Source of the DNA: CAYOHY01 sp964403885
Lineage (GTDB): Bacteria > Actinomycetota > Coriobacteriia > Anaerosomatales > PHET01
Direction: 5' to 3'
Assembly: GCA_964403885.1 (NCBI GenBank)
Contig: CAYOHY010000039.1
Location: 1 to 18,131 of the forward strand
Length of the DNA stretch: 18,131 nt
In this document: positions 1 to 6,278 of the stretch, piece by piece
Numbering within the stretch: position 1 is the stretch's first letter
Layout: every line of letters starts with the position of its first letter
Notes under the pieces: model-generated
Seen by the model: the letters and a program-made list of their open reading frames with translations, nothing else
Database searches by the model: none
What the model was told of the DNA's origin: nothing
Program-made: the position numbers and the translations under genes

Positions 1-24
1 GACGACATCGTCACGATCGCCTAG
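1..24 (+). CDS. C-terminal tail of an unidentified + strand gene (partial)
   Basis: Reading from base 1, the first eight codons give DDIVTIA and a TAG stop at 22-24. The fragment ends 6 bases before the stop codon of the convergent acetyltransferase gene, matching the tight tail-to-tail spacing seen elsewhere in this window. Seven residues cannot identify a product, and the frame could be open by chance; the call rests on context only. Confidence 0.3.
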   Translation, partial: DDIVTIA

Positions 25-30
25 CAGGCG

Positions 31-618
31 TCACTCCTGCGCTTCGTTGGTCAGTGCGCTGCCGCTCTGCTCGCCGTCGCAGTCGCGTACGAACCGTGCG
101 TCCGTGGTCGCCTGCGGCCGGGGGTTCTCGATGAACCAGCGCGTCACCGTCTGGTCCTGGTAGGTCAGAGTGCCCTCGGGGCGCATCCCCAACCGCTGCG
201 CCACCCGCTGCGAGCGCTCGTTGCCAGGGTCGATCGCCGAGACCACGTACCCCAGCCCCACGGTGTCGAAGAGGTAGGCCAGCGCGCCACGAGCGGCCTC
301 GGTCGCGATGCCGGCGCCCCACAGGTCGCGGCGCAGCGTCCAGCCCAGCTCGATCTCGGGCGCGAAGGTGCAGCCCACCCCCACGAACCCGCCCAGACGC
401 CCCGGATCGCTCTTGAGCTCGACGAACCAGCGGCACCAGCCACGCTCGCGCTGCAGCCGCTCGTAGCGCACCACGAAGGCGTCGGCGTGCGTGAGGGTCA
501 CGGGCTCGCCGTGGTTCACGTAGCGGTTGACCTCGGGGTCGGCGAGCAGCTCCACCAGCGCGGGGGCGTCGGCGGCGGTCCATCCACGCAGGTTGAGGCG
601 CTCGGTCTCGAAGATCAC
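31..618 (-). CDS. GNAT family N-acetyltransferase (RimJ/RimL-like)
   Basis: About 195 aa, predicted cytoplasmic enzyme transferring an acetyl group from acetyl-CoA to an amine, perhaps a protein N-terminus or small molecule. The N-terminus IFETERLNLRGW is the typical opening of the RimJ/RimL-type GNAT fold (Acetyltransf_3). The sequence continues with the ELGWTLRRDLWGAGIATEA core, which contains the acetyl-CoA pyrophosphate-binding turn, and then NERSQRVAQRLGM, the conserved Asn-x-x-S helix after it. I chose the GTG at 618 because it directly precedes this conserved opening and has GGTGGG just upstream; the frame stays open much further upstream, but there it is antisense to selA. It is divergent from selA and convergent with the gene at the left edge. 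The substrate cannot be told from sequence. Confidence 0.85.
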   Translation of the reverse strand: MIFETERLNLRGWTAADAPALVELLADPEVNRYVNHGEPVTLTHADAFVVRYERLQRERGWCRWFVELKSDPGRLGGFVGVGCTFAPEIELGWTLRRDLWGAGIATEAARGALAYLFDTVGLGYVVSAIDPGNERSQRVAQRLGMRPEGTLTYQDQTVTRWFIENPRPQATTDARFVRDCDGEQSGSALTNEAQE

Positions 619-695
619 GGGTCCCACCGGCTGCTCCTGTCCGCGAAGTGGTTCTGCCTTCCAGAGCGTACACCACCGCGTGTCGGCGCCTCGGG

Positions 696-701
696 TAGAA
701 T
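696..701 (+). promoter_or_regulatory. Candidate -10 element for selA (leaderless start)
   Basis: TAGAAT (5 of 6 to TATAAT) ends 7 bases before the selA ATG at 709, which would place the transcription start at or next to the start codon. There is no good Shine-Dalgarno in that gap, only GGGG touching the ATG, so a leaderless mRNA, common in actinobacteria, is the simplest reading. No convincing -35 is seen 17-18 bases upstream, which lowers confidence. Confidence 0.4.
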
Positions 702-708
702 CGGGGTC

Positions 709-2109
709 ATGGACACTAACGCGCTGCTCCGAGCCCTGCCCAAGACCGATGCCGTGCTCGCACGCCCCGAGCTCGCCGAGTCGCTCGATGCGCTCGCGCG
801 CTCCGTGGTGGTCGACGCCGTCCGAGGCACCATCGACGATGCCCGCGCCCGCATCCTCGCCGGCGAGCCCCTCGAGCTGACCGCCCAGGACGCCGCCAGA
901 GACGCTGCGGGCCGCGCGCTGCTCGCCTCGCGACCGTCGTTGCGCCGCGTGGTCAATGCGACCGGCATCATCGTGCACACCAACCTGGGCCGCAGCGTGC
1001 TCTCGGACGCGGCCGTGCGCGCGGTGACAGAGGTCGCCACCCACTACTCGACGCTCGAGTACGACGTCGAGACCGGCGAGCGCGGCAGCCGCCACGTGCA
1101 CTGCGAGGAGCTGCTGTGCAAGCTCACCGGCGCCGAGGCCGCGATGGCGGTCAACAACAACGCCGCCGCCGTGATGATGGGCCTTGCGGCGCTGTCGCGC
1201 GGCAAGGAGGCCATCGTGAGCCGCGGGCAGCTGGTCGAGATCGGCGGCAGCTTCCGCATCCCCGACATCATGCGCGAATCCGGCGCGACCATGGTCGAGG
1301 TGGGCACCACCAACAAGACGCACCTGCGCGACTACGAGGCCGCGCTCACCGAGAAGACCGGCCTCATCCTCAAGGTCCACTCGTCGAACTACCGCGTGGT
1401 GGGCTTCACCGCCGAGGTGGAGGTCCGTGACCTGGTCGAGCTGGGTGCACGCCACGGCGTGCCGGTCATGGAGGACCAGGGCTCGGGCGTGCTCATCGAC
1501 CTGCGGCGTTTTGGCCTGCCGTACGAGCCCACCGTGGGCGAGAGCATCGAGCAGGGTGCCGCCGTGGTGACGTGCAGCGGCGACAAGCTGCTGGGCGGAC
1601 CGCAGGCAGGCATCCTCGTGGGTCGCTACGACGTGATCCAGCGCCTCAAGAAGCACCCGATGGCCCGCGCGCTGCGCCTCGACAAGATGACGCTCGCCGC
1701 ACTTGAGACCACTTTGCGCGCCTACCTCGACGAGGAGCGCGCTCTGCGCGACATCCCCACGCTGCGCATGCTCACCATGCCGGTGGAGGAGTGCCGAGTG
1801 GCCGCAGGCGAGCTCGCGGGACGCATCCGCGATGCCGTCGGCGCACTCGCTTCGGTAGAGGTCGCCGATGACGTCGCCCGCGCGGGTGGCGGGGCGATGC
1901 CCATGGCCGACATCCCCAGCGCGGTGGTGACGGTCGCGCCGTCAGCGATGAGCGTGGTCGAGCTCGAAGAGCGTCTGCGCCTGGGTGGCGAGCCCGCGAT
2001 CGTCGCGCGCGTCAAGGAGGACCGCCTGCTCATCGACCCGCGCACGCTGGTGGGCGACGCGGACCGCGACGCGGTGGTCGCTCGGCTCTCCGAGGTTCTC
2101 GGCGGCTAG
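709..2109 (+). CDS. selA: L-seryl-tRNA(Sec) selenium transferase SelA
   Basis: 466 aa, the usual length for bacterial SelA (about 460). This PLP enzyme converts Ser-tRNA-Sec to Sec-tRNA-Sec using selenophosphate from SelD. Family hallmarks are visible: RVVNATGIIVHTNLGRS near residues 80-96, AEAAMAVNNNAAAV in the cofactor domain, EDQGSG, and CSGDKLLGGPQAG, in which Lys293 is the expected PLP-linked lysine. An N-terminal helical region of about 75 residues, used for tRNA-Sec recognition in this family, precedes the catalytic core. The ATG at 709 is chosen because the protein then begins MDTNALLRALPKTDAV, at the normal family N-terminus, and because it sits 7 bases after a -10-like TAGAAT. selB and selC are in the same window but not adjacent, which is unusual. 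Confidence 0.97.
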   Translation: MDTNALLRALPKTDAVLARPELAESLDALARSVVVDAVRGTIDDARARILAGEPLELTAQDAARDAAGRALLASRPSLRRVVNATGIIVHTNLGRSVLSDAAVRAVTEVATHYSTLEYDVETGERGSRHVHCEELLCKLTGAEAAMAVNNNAAAVMMGLAALSRGKEAIVSRGQLVEIGGSFRIPDIMRESGATMVEVGTTNKTHLRDYEAALTEKTGLILKVHSSNYRVVGFTAEVEVRDLVELGARHGVPVMEDQGSGVLIDLRRFGLPYEPTVGESIEQGAAVVTCSGDKLLGGPQAGILVGRYDVIQRLKKHPMARALRLDKMTLAALETTLRAYLDEERALRDIPTLRMLTMPVEECRVAAGELAGRIRDAVGALASVEVADDVARAGGGAMPMADIPSAVVTVAPSAMSVVELEERLRLGGEPAIVARVKEDRLLIDPRTLVGDADRDAVVARLSEVLGG

Positions 2110-2129
2110 AGGGTGTGGCGCGGGTCGGC

Positions 2130-2420
2130 CTAGGGGCCGAGCCTGCGCATCAGCTCGTCGAACTCGGCGTTGTCGATCTCACCGCTTGCGAGGCGCTTGC
2201 GTGCGATCGCGACGGCCTCGTCGTGTGTGGGGTGTGTCACGGGCGGTACCTGCCCGCTGTGTGGGGCGTGGCTGTTGTGCGAGCTGCTGCGAACGAGCAG
2301 TACCACCACCAGCACGATGCCGCCTATGACGAGGAGCCAGAACATCAGCATGAAGAAGATGCCGAGTCCGCCGCCACCCATCATGTCGTAGCCGTATCCT
2401 CCGCCGTATCCACCCATCAT
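2130..2420 (-). CDS. Small membrane protein with C-terminal SHOCT domain
   Basis: 96 aa. A Gly/Met/Tyr-rich N-terminus is followed by one strong membrane segment (about residues 19-43), a His/Ser/Pro-rich linker, and a C-terminal SHOCT-like helical hairpin, AIARKRLASGEIDNAEFDEL, a short domain found at protein ends and thought to mediate oligomerisation. Start choice: an ATG at 2435 is also in frame but has no ribosome site, whereas GGGAG at 2429-2433 lies 8 bases before the ATG at 2420, so 2420 is preferred. The gene converges on selA with 20 bases between stops and diverges from the DUF2164 gene. Function is unknown; single-TM SHOCT proteins are common near envelope-stress and metal genes. 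Confidence 0.75.
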   Translation of the reverse strand: MMGGYGGGYGYDMMGGGGLGIFFMLMFWLLVIGGIVLVVVLLVRSSSHNSHAPHSGQVPPVTHPTHDEAVAIARKRLASGEIDNAEFDELMRRLGP

Positions 2421-2445
2421 CGCGACCACTCCCATATCGGTCGAC

Positions 2446-2461
2446 GATGCGAAACCGCATC
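2446..2461. promoter_or_regulatory. Inverted repeat in divergent intergenic region (candidate operator)
   Basis: GATGCG-AAAC-CGCATC is a perfect 6-bp inverted repeat with a 4-base spacer, placed between the divergent SHOCT and DUF2164 genes. It could be an operator or a small hairpin; nothing in the window says which protein would bind it. Confidence 0.3.
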
Positions 2462-2502
2462 ATGTGATATCTACCCACGGTCTCACGCACGAGAGGTGAA
2501 GC

Positions 2503-2748
2503 ATGAAGCTCGAGAAAGAGACGGAAACACGCCTGCTGGCGTCGATCCAAAGGTTCTTCGCCGAGGAGCTCGAGGAGGACATCGGCGACCTGAAGGCGCT
2601 TCGCGTGCTCGAGTTCTGTATCGCGGAGATCTCGCCGGCCGTCTACAACAAGGCGATCGAGGACGCGCAGGCATATCTGCACGAGAAGGTGTCGGACCTG
2701 AGCGCTACAATCTACGAGCCTGAGTTCGACTACTGGAAGAAGCGCTGA
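2503..2748 (+). CDS. DUF2164 family protein
   Basis: 81 aa, probably cytoplasmic. The order of conserved segments matches DUF2164: an N-terminal helix RFFAEELEEDIGDLKALRVL, then FCIAEISPAVYNKAIEDAQA, where the P-x-x-YN-x-x-x-x-DA signature is clear, and a C-terminal LHEKVSDLSATIYEPE followed by FDYWKK. The molecular function of the family is not known. ATG at 2503 has GAGAGGTG about 5 bases upstream. The HIT gene follows after 30 bases with its own strong ribosome site, so the genes from 2503 to 4157 are probably co-transcribed. Confidence is high for the family and nil for a specific role. Confidence 0.85.
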   Translation: MKLEKETETRLLASIQRFFAEELEEDIGDLKALRVLEFCIAEISPAVYNKAIEDAQAYLHEKVSDLSATIYEPEFDYWKKR

Positions 2749-2778
2749 GGGGCGCTTGGGCCACCCGAGGGGAGACCG

Positions 2779-3243
2779 ATGAGCGAGTGCGTGTTCTGTG
2801 ACATCGTCGCCGGTGAGGCCCCGTGTCACCGTGTCTGGGAGGACGAGGACCATCTCGCGTTCCTGTCGATCTTCCCTAACACGCAGGGATTCACGGTGGT
2901 GATTCCCAAGCGGCACTACTCGAGCTACGCGTTCGAGCTGCCGGACGACGTGCTCGGCGGGCTCATACTCGCCACGAAGCGTGTGGCGCGCCTGCTCGAT
3001 GCCGCGTTGCCTGACGTGGGGCGCACCGGGATGTTCTTCGAGGGCTACGGCGTGGATCACGTGCACAGCAAGCTCTTCCCCATGCACGGAACCGCCGAAG
3101 TCACCGAGTGGCGTCCCATCATGGGCGGCCCCGACAAGTACTTCGATCGCTACGAGGGCTACCTCTCCTCCCACGATCACAAGCGCGCCGATGACGACGA
3201 GCTCGCGGCCCTGGCTGCCCGCATACGAGAAAGCGCCCGATGA
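2779..3243 (+). CDS. HIT family nucleotide-binding protein (HxHxK variant)
   Basis: 154 aa. HIT proteins hydrolyse or transfer nucleotides from substrates such as dinucleoside polyphosphates or nucleoside phosphoramidates. The N-terminus has paired cysteines, CVFC at 4-7, typical of the zinc site in many bacterial members, then the core GFTVVIPKRHYSSY. The active-site segment reads DHVHSKLFPMHG: His94 and His96 (expected nucleophile) are present, but the third His of the triad is Lys98. The phrase HxHxKLxPMHG recurs in one known bacterial HIT branch, so this is probably a subfamily trait rather than damage. ATG at 2779 follows GAGGGGAG. Its TGA overlaps the ATG of the next small gene (ATGA), implying coupled translation. 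Confidence 0.9.
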   Translation: MSECVFCDIVAGEAPCHRVWEDEDHLAFLSIFPNTQGFTVVIPKRHYSSYAFELPDDVLGGLILATKRVARLLDAALPDVGRTGMFFEGYGVDHVHSKLFPMHGTAEVTEWRPIMGGPDKYFDRYEGYLSSHDHKRADDDELAALAARIRESAR

Positions 3244-3386
3244 GCGACAAGAATCCCAACCCCAACGACTGGAATCGCGCCTACTCCGAGGGCGGCGGCC
3301 GTTCGAGCGCGCTCACCGCGTGGCTGGTCATGATCCCGGTGGTCGCGTTGCTCGGCTACGGGTTGTGGACGATGATCTTCGACTAG
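3240..3386 (+). CDS. 48-aa single-TM peptide, translationally coupled to the HIT gene
   Basis: A 48-residue frame starts at the ATG of an ATGA overlap with the HIT stop codon and ends with TAG at 3384-3386. It encodes a polar, Asn-rich head (MSDKNPNPNDWNRAYSEGGG), then one hydrophobic segment of about 22 residues with the core LVMIPVVALLGYGLW and a short acidic end IFD. Amphiphilic small membrane peptides like this often act as subunits or regulators. Overlap with a well-translated gene, a start with GAGAAAG upstream and a clean TM segment support a real gene, but no homologue is recognised. The ZIP transporter starts 45 bases later, so it might accompany that protein in the membrane (inference). 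Confidence 0.65.
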   Translation: MSDKNPNPNDWNRAYSEGGGRSSALTAWLVMIPVVALLGYGLWTMIFD

Positions 3387-3431
3387 CCCGGACCCTTCCC
3401 GTGCCCGTGTGACCTACACCGATGAGGACCG

Positions 3432-4157
3432 ATGCCTGAGCCCACGCTTGCCAATACCGTCGTCTACGCGCTGCTCCCGCTCGTTGCAGGCATCATCGGC
3501 GCGATCATCGCGGCCGTGCGTCCTCCGGGCCCTGTGGCGCGCAGCTACATCCAGCACCTTGCTGCCGGAGTCGTCATCTCGGTGGTCGCGGTCGAGCTGC
3601 TCCCCGAGGTGGTCTCCAAGCATCAGCCGGTCGCGGTGATCGTCGGCTTCTCGGCGGGCGTGCTGACCATGCTGGGCATCAAGTACGTCGCCGAGCGCAG
3701 CCGCGCCAAGCAAGGCGAAGGCGCCGAGAACCCCGCAGCGATGCTGTGGGCGATCGCGGTCGACGTGCTGCTCGACGGCATGCTCATCGGCGTGAGCTTC
3801 GCAGAGGGCGCGGACGCGGGGCGTCTCCTGACCTTCGCGCTCACGATCGAGATGTTGTCGCTGTCGCTCGCGGTGTCCGCCACCCTGTGTCGCCAGGAGA
3901 TGCCCAAGCCCAAGGTCGTGGCCGTCACCACCGGGCTGATGTCGCTCATCGTGGTGGGTGCGGTCGCGGGCTACCTGGTTCTGTCCGCGATGCCGCCGGT
4001 GGGGATGGAGATCGTGCTCTCGTTTGGTCTGGCGGCCCTGCTCTACCTTGTCACCGAGGAGCTGCTCGTGGAGGCGCACGAAGAGGGCGACACGCCCTTG
4101 GCCACAGCCACGCTGTTCGCGGGCTTCCTGCTGTTCCTGGTCATCGGGATGGTGTAG
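3432..4157 (+). CDS. ZIP family divalent metal transporter
   Basis: 241 aa integral membrane protein with about eight hydrophobic segments. ZIP transporters move Zn2+ or other divalent cations into the cytoplasm. The metal-site helices are recognisable: IQHLAAGVVISVVAVELLPE (helix with His followed by Glu, TM2-like), DVLLDGMLIGVSFAEG (TM4-like, Asp/Glu in place of some classic His residues) and EELLVEAHEEG (TM5-like, Glu and His ligands). The loop after the third membrane segment is short and charged (ERSRAKQGEGAEN). ATG at 3432 has GAGGACCG upstream. The last 17 bases overlap the 3' end of the convergent minus-strand gene. Metal specificity cannot be inferred from sequence alone. Confidence 0.85.
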   Translation: MPEPTLANTVVYALLPLVAGIIGAIIAAVRPPGPVARSYIQHLAAGVVISVVAVELLPEVVSKHQPVAVIVGFSAGVLTMLGIKYVAERSRAKQGEGAENPAAMLWAIAVDVLLDGMLIGVSFAEGADAGRLLTFALTIEMLSLSLAVSATLCRQEMPKPKVVAVTTGLMSLIVVGAVAGYLVLSAMPPVGMEIVLSFGLAALLYLVTEELLVEAHEEGDTPLATATLFAGFLLFLVIGMV

Positions 4158-5118
4158 GCGAGAGCGCCTGTACCTCGTTCTTGAGCGCTGCCGCGGCCGC
4201 CGCATGCTCGCGCTGTGCCTCGTTGTGCACCTGCGCAGCCGCCTGCAGCGCGGTGATCTGGTCGCCTATCAGCGCCCGTGGATCGCTCGCCGCGGTGACG
4301 GAGCCGTTGTAGGAACCCAGCTCACCCAGCGTGGCGTTGTACTCGCCCACGGCGGCGTTGTACTGGTCCCAGCGGGCGCCTGAGCCTGCGCGCGCAGCGC
4401 GGGTGATCGCATCAGCCGAGCGCACCTGCAGCCGAGCGATCGCGAGCGCCGGCTCGATCGCGGTGACGCGCGCGCCCGTGCTGCGCGCCGTGCGCTGGAT
4501 GTCCTCGAGCTGCCTGACCTGCGTGTTCGCCGCATCGAGCGCCGCTCGGCCGTTGGTCTCGGCCACCGAGAAGTCCTGCGCACTCAGCGCCCTGACCGCC
4601 GCATCGAGCGAGTCGACCGCGGTCTGGTGGCGGCGCTTGAGCGTATCCACCTGCGCGACGAGCGCACCGGCGGGTGCGAGCCCCTTCACCGCGTCACGGT
4701 AGGCGATGGCCGCTTTGCGCGACGCCGCGATGGAGTCGAGGTAGTCGCGGCGCGCCTGGGAGTCCGGGAGCTCGCGCGCGATGCGCTCGGCGTTGTCGAG
4801 CTCCTTGAGCGCCTCGGCGCTGGCTCCTGAGATGCGCTCGGCAGCCTGGGGCAGGACCTCTTCAGCGGTGTCTGACTCCACGTTGCCAATGCGCACCGCG
4901 GCGGTGCTGGCGGCCTTGAGCGCGACGTAGGCCATCGACACGCTGCTCTCGGCGTTCGTGTAGGTGCTGAGCTCGCGATCGGCCACGCTGCGCTCGCGAA
5001 GCAGGCCGGAGGCGACAACCGCCAAACCGGCGATGACCACCACGAGCATGACGGCGACCAGGGTGTTCGCACTTCCCGCACCCGCATCGTCGCCCATGAC
5101 CGTCGTGGTATGGCGCAT
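4141..5118 (-). CDS. Membrane-anchored helical protein of unknown function, paralogue B
   Basis: 325 aa. A short N-terminal head is followed by one membrane segment (about residues 18-41) and an Ala-rich, almost entirely helical extracytoplasmic region with heptad-like spacing. I recognise no named family. It is clearly homologous to the gene just upstream: ASAEALKELDNAERIARELP here matches ASAKAIKELDEAKKAATAMQ there, and YNAAVGEYNATLGELGSYN matches FNKKVDAYNDLLDQLGYSK at the same relative position. The start is 6 bases after the upstream stop, and a GAGGAAG ribosome site lies inside the end of that gene, so the pair is surely an operon. Its 3' end overlaps the ZIP gene by 17 bases on the opposite strand. 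It may be an envelope sensor or scaffold, but no function is claimed. Confidence 0.8.
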   Translation of the reverse strand: MRHTTTVMGDDAGAGSANTLVAVMLVVVIAGLAVVASGLLRERSVADRELSTYTNAESSVSMAYVALKAASTAAVRIGNVESDTAEEVLPQAAERISGASAEALKELDNAERIARELPDSQARRDYLDSIAASRKAAIAYRDAVKGLAPAGALVAQVDTLKRRHQTAVDSLDAAVRALSAQDFSVAETNGRAALDAANTQVRQLEDIQRTARSTGARVTAIEPALAIARLQVRSADAITRAARAGSGARWDQYNAAVGEYNATLGELGSYNGSVTAASDPRALIGDQITALQAAAQVHNEAQREHAAAAAALKNEVQALSPTPSR

Positions 5119-5124
5119 CCTTGG

Positions 5125-6147
5125 CTAGTTCACTTCCTCGGTAAGGCGCTTGCTCGCCGTGTGGTACATCTCGATGGCCTTGTCCCGGTCGCGACCCGCG
5201 TCGCCCAAGTCGATGCGGTTCTGGGAGATGAACATCTTGGGGTCGGCGAGCAGGTCCGCCGTGAGCTTGGAGTAGCCCAACTGGTCCAAGAGGTCGTTAT
5301 ACGCATCGACCTTCTTATTGAAACTTGCGACGCGCCCCGCGCGGGCGTCGGCGACCTGCCCCTGGCACATACGCGCGGCCTTTTGGGTGAGTCGCGCTGA
5401 CTTCAGGATCTCATCGGAGAGAGACGTCGCGTCGCGGAATCGCTTCTCGGCGGCCGCCATCTTCGCAAGTTCTGCGATGGTGGCGTCTGCCTGGGTGTTG
5501 GCAGTGCGTGCGGCACGATCCGCGGCCGCGAACGAACGGCTGTTCAGTGCCTGGGTGCAGTCGTCGAGCGCTTCGCCTGCCTTCTTTGCATGCGTTGCGG
5601 CACGCGTGGAAGCGGTGAACATGGGCGCGGCTTCACCCAGCCCGGTGGCGCCCATCTGGTACTCCAGGGCAGAGACCTTCGTCTGCGCGATCGCCGCGAG
5701 AAGCAGCGAGCGTCCTTGTGACGGCTGCATGGCCGTGGCGGCCTTCTTCGCTTCGTCAAGCTCCTTGATCGCCTTCGCCGATGCGCTGCCGATGGTGTCC
5801 TCGGCGCCGCTCAAGACCTTCTCGGCGTCCTCGGGTTGGAGTGCGTCCACGGCGGGCTTGGCGTCTGCCGCTTTCCCCAGCTGATCGAAGGCCGTGTCCA
5901 TGTGTGCCTGAGCGGCCGCGAAGGCCGCCTTGCGCTGCGCGATCGCCTTGTGTTGGCCCAGCGCGAACACGGCGCCTACTGCGGCGCCCACCACAAGTAG
6001 CCCGCCCAGCACGCTCGCCACGATGATGAGCGCAGTGTTGCGGCCGCGCTTGTCTGCTTCGGGCGTGGCGGGAGCAGGCGTTGCGGGTGCCGGCTGCGTG
6101 GGGGTCGTGCCCTCGTCGCCGGGCATGCGCGGCGTCTGGTCGGTCAT
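5125..6147 (-). CDS. Membrane-anchored helical protein of unknown function, paralogue A
   Basis: 340 aa. The N-terminus is Pro/Thr/Ala-rich (tandem PATPAPATPE), then positively charged (DKRGRN), then one membrane segment at about residues 37-64, suggesting a cytoplasmic disordered tail and an extracytoplasmic helical domain. The exported part is Ala/Lys/Asp-rich and helical, with two cysteines (DDCTQAL and ARMCQGQ) absent from paralogue B, which could form a disulfide. The last third carries the shared YND-LLDQLG type motif. ATG at 6147 has TAGGTGA 6 bases upstream and a plausible minus-strand promoter (see 6183-6212). It leads a two-gene operon with paralogue B. No known family is recognised. 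Confidence 0.8.
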   Translation of the reverse strand: MTDQTPRMPGDEGTTPTQPAPATPAPATPEADKRGRNTALIIVASVLGGLLVVGAAVGAVFALGQHKAIAQRKAAFAAAQAHMDTAFDQLGKAADAKPAVDALQPEDAEKVLSGAEDTIGSASAKAIKELDEAKKAATAMQPSQGRSLLLAAIAQTKVSALEYQMGATGLGEAAPMFTASTRAATHAKKAGEALDDCTQALNSRSFAAADRAARTANTQADATIAELAKMAAAEKRFRDATSLSDEILKSARLTQKAARMCQGQVADARAGRVASFNKKVDAYNDLLDQLGYSKLTADLLADPKMFISQNRIDLGDAGRDRDKAIEMYHTASKRLTEEVN

Positions 6148-6182
6148 GGTGTCACCTATCGGTCGGCGTTGTTGACTGGAAG

Positions 6183-6212
6183 ATGATACCGCTAGGGTCC
6201 ACGAGACGTCAG
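6183..6212 (-). promoter_or_regulatory. Candidate sigma-70 type promoter for the paralogue A/B operon
   Basis: On the minus strand, CTGACG (4 of 6 to TTGACA) and TATCAT (5 of 6 to TATAAT) are separated by 18 bases. The start would fall near 6176, giving a leader of roughly 30 bases carrying the TAGGTGA ribosome site. The fit is good for high-GC DNA but not proven. Confidence 0.5.
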
Positions 6213-6234
6213 GCTGCGGCCCGCCGCTTCTGAC

Positions 6235-6243
6235 TGCTATCGT
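6235..6243 (+). promoter_or_regulatory. Candidate extended -10 promoter for selB
   Basis: TGCTATCGT matches an extended -10 (TG-n-TAT--T) with no recognisable -35. It lies 36 bases before the selB ATG, so the leader would be about 30 bases and would include the AAAGAG ribosome site. The whole 131-base divergent gap (6148-6278) is otherwise featureless. Confidence 0.35.
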
Positions 6244-6278
6244 GAACAGGCTCGATAGTCGACGCAGAAAGAGATCGC

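Noticed and set aside
619..1656. Long open frame antisense to selA, continuous with the acetyltransferase frame
   Set aside because: It lies wholly opposite the selA catalytic core, has low-complexity His/Ala/Gly-rich translation and no family motif; it is an effect of high GC codon use. The acetyltransferase starts at 618.
2441..2470. Possible -35/-10 pair (TCGACG and GTGATA) before the DUF2164 gene
   Set aside because: The match to consensus is poor and overlaps the inverted repeat; not distinguishable from chance.
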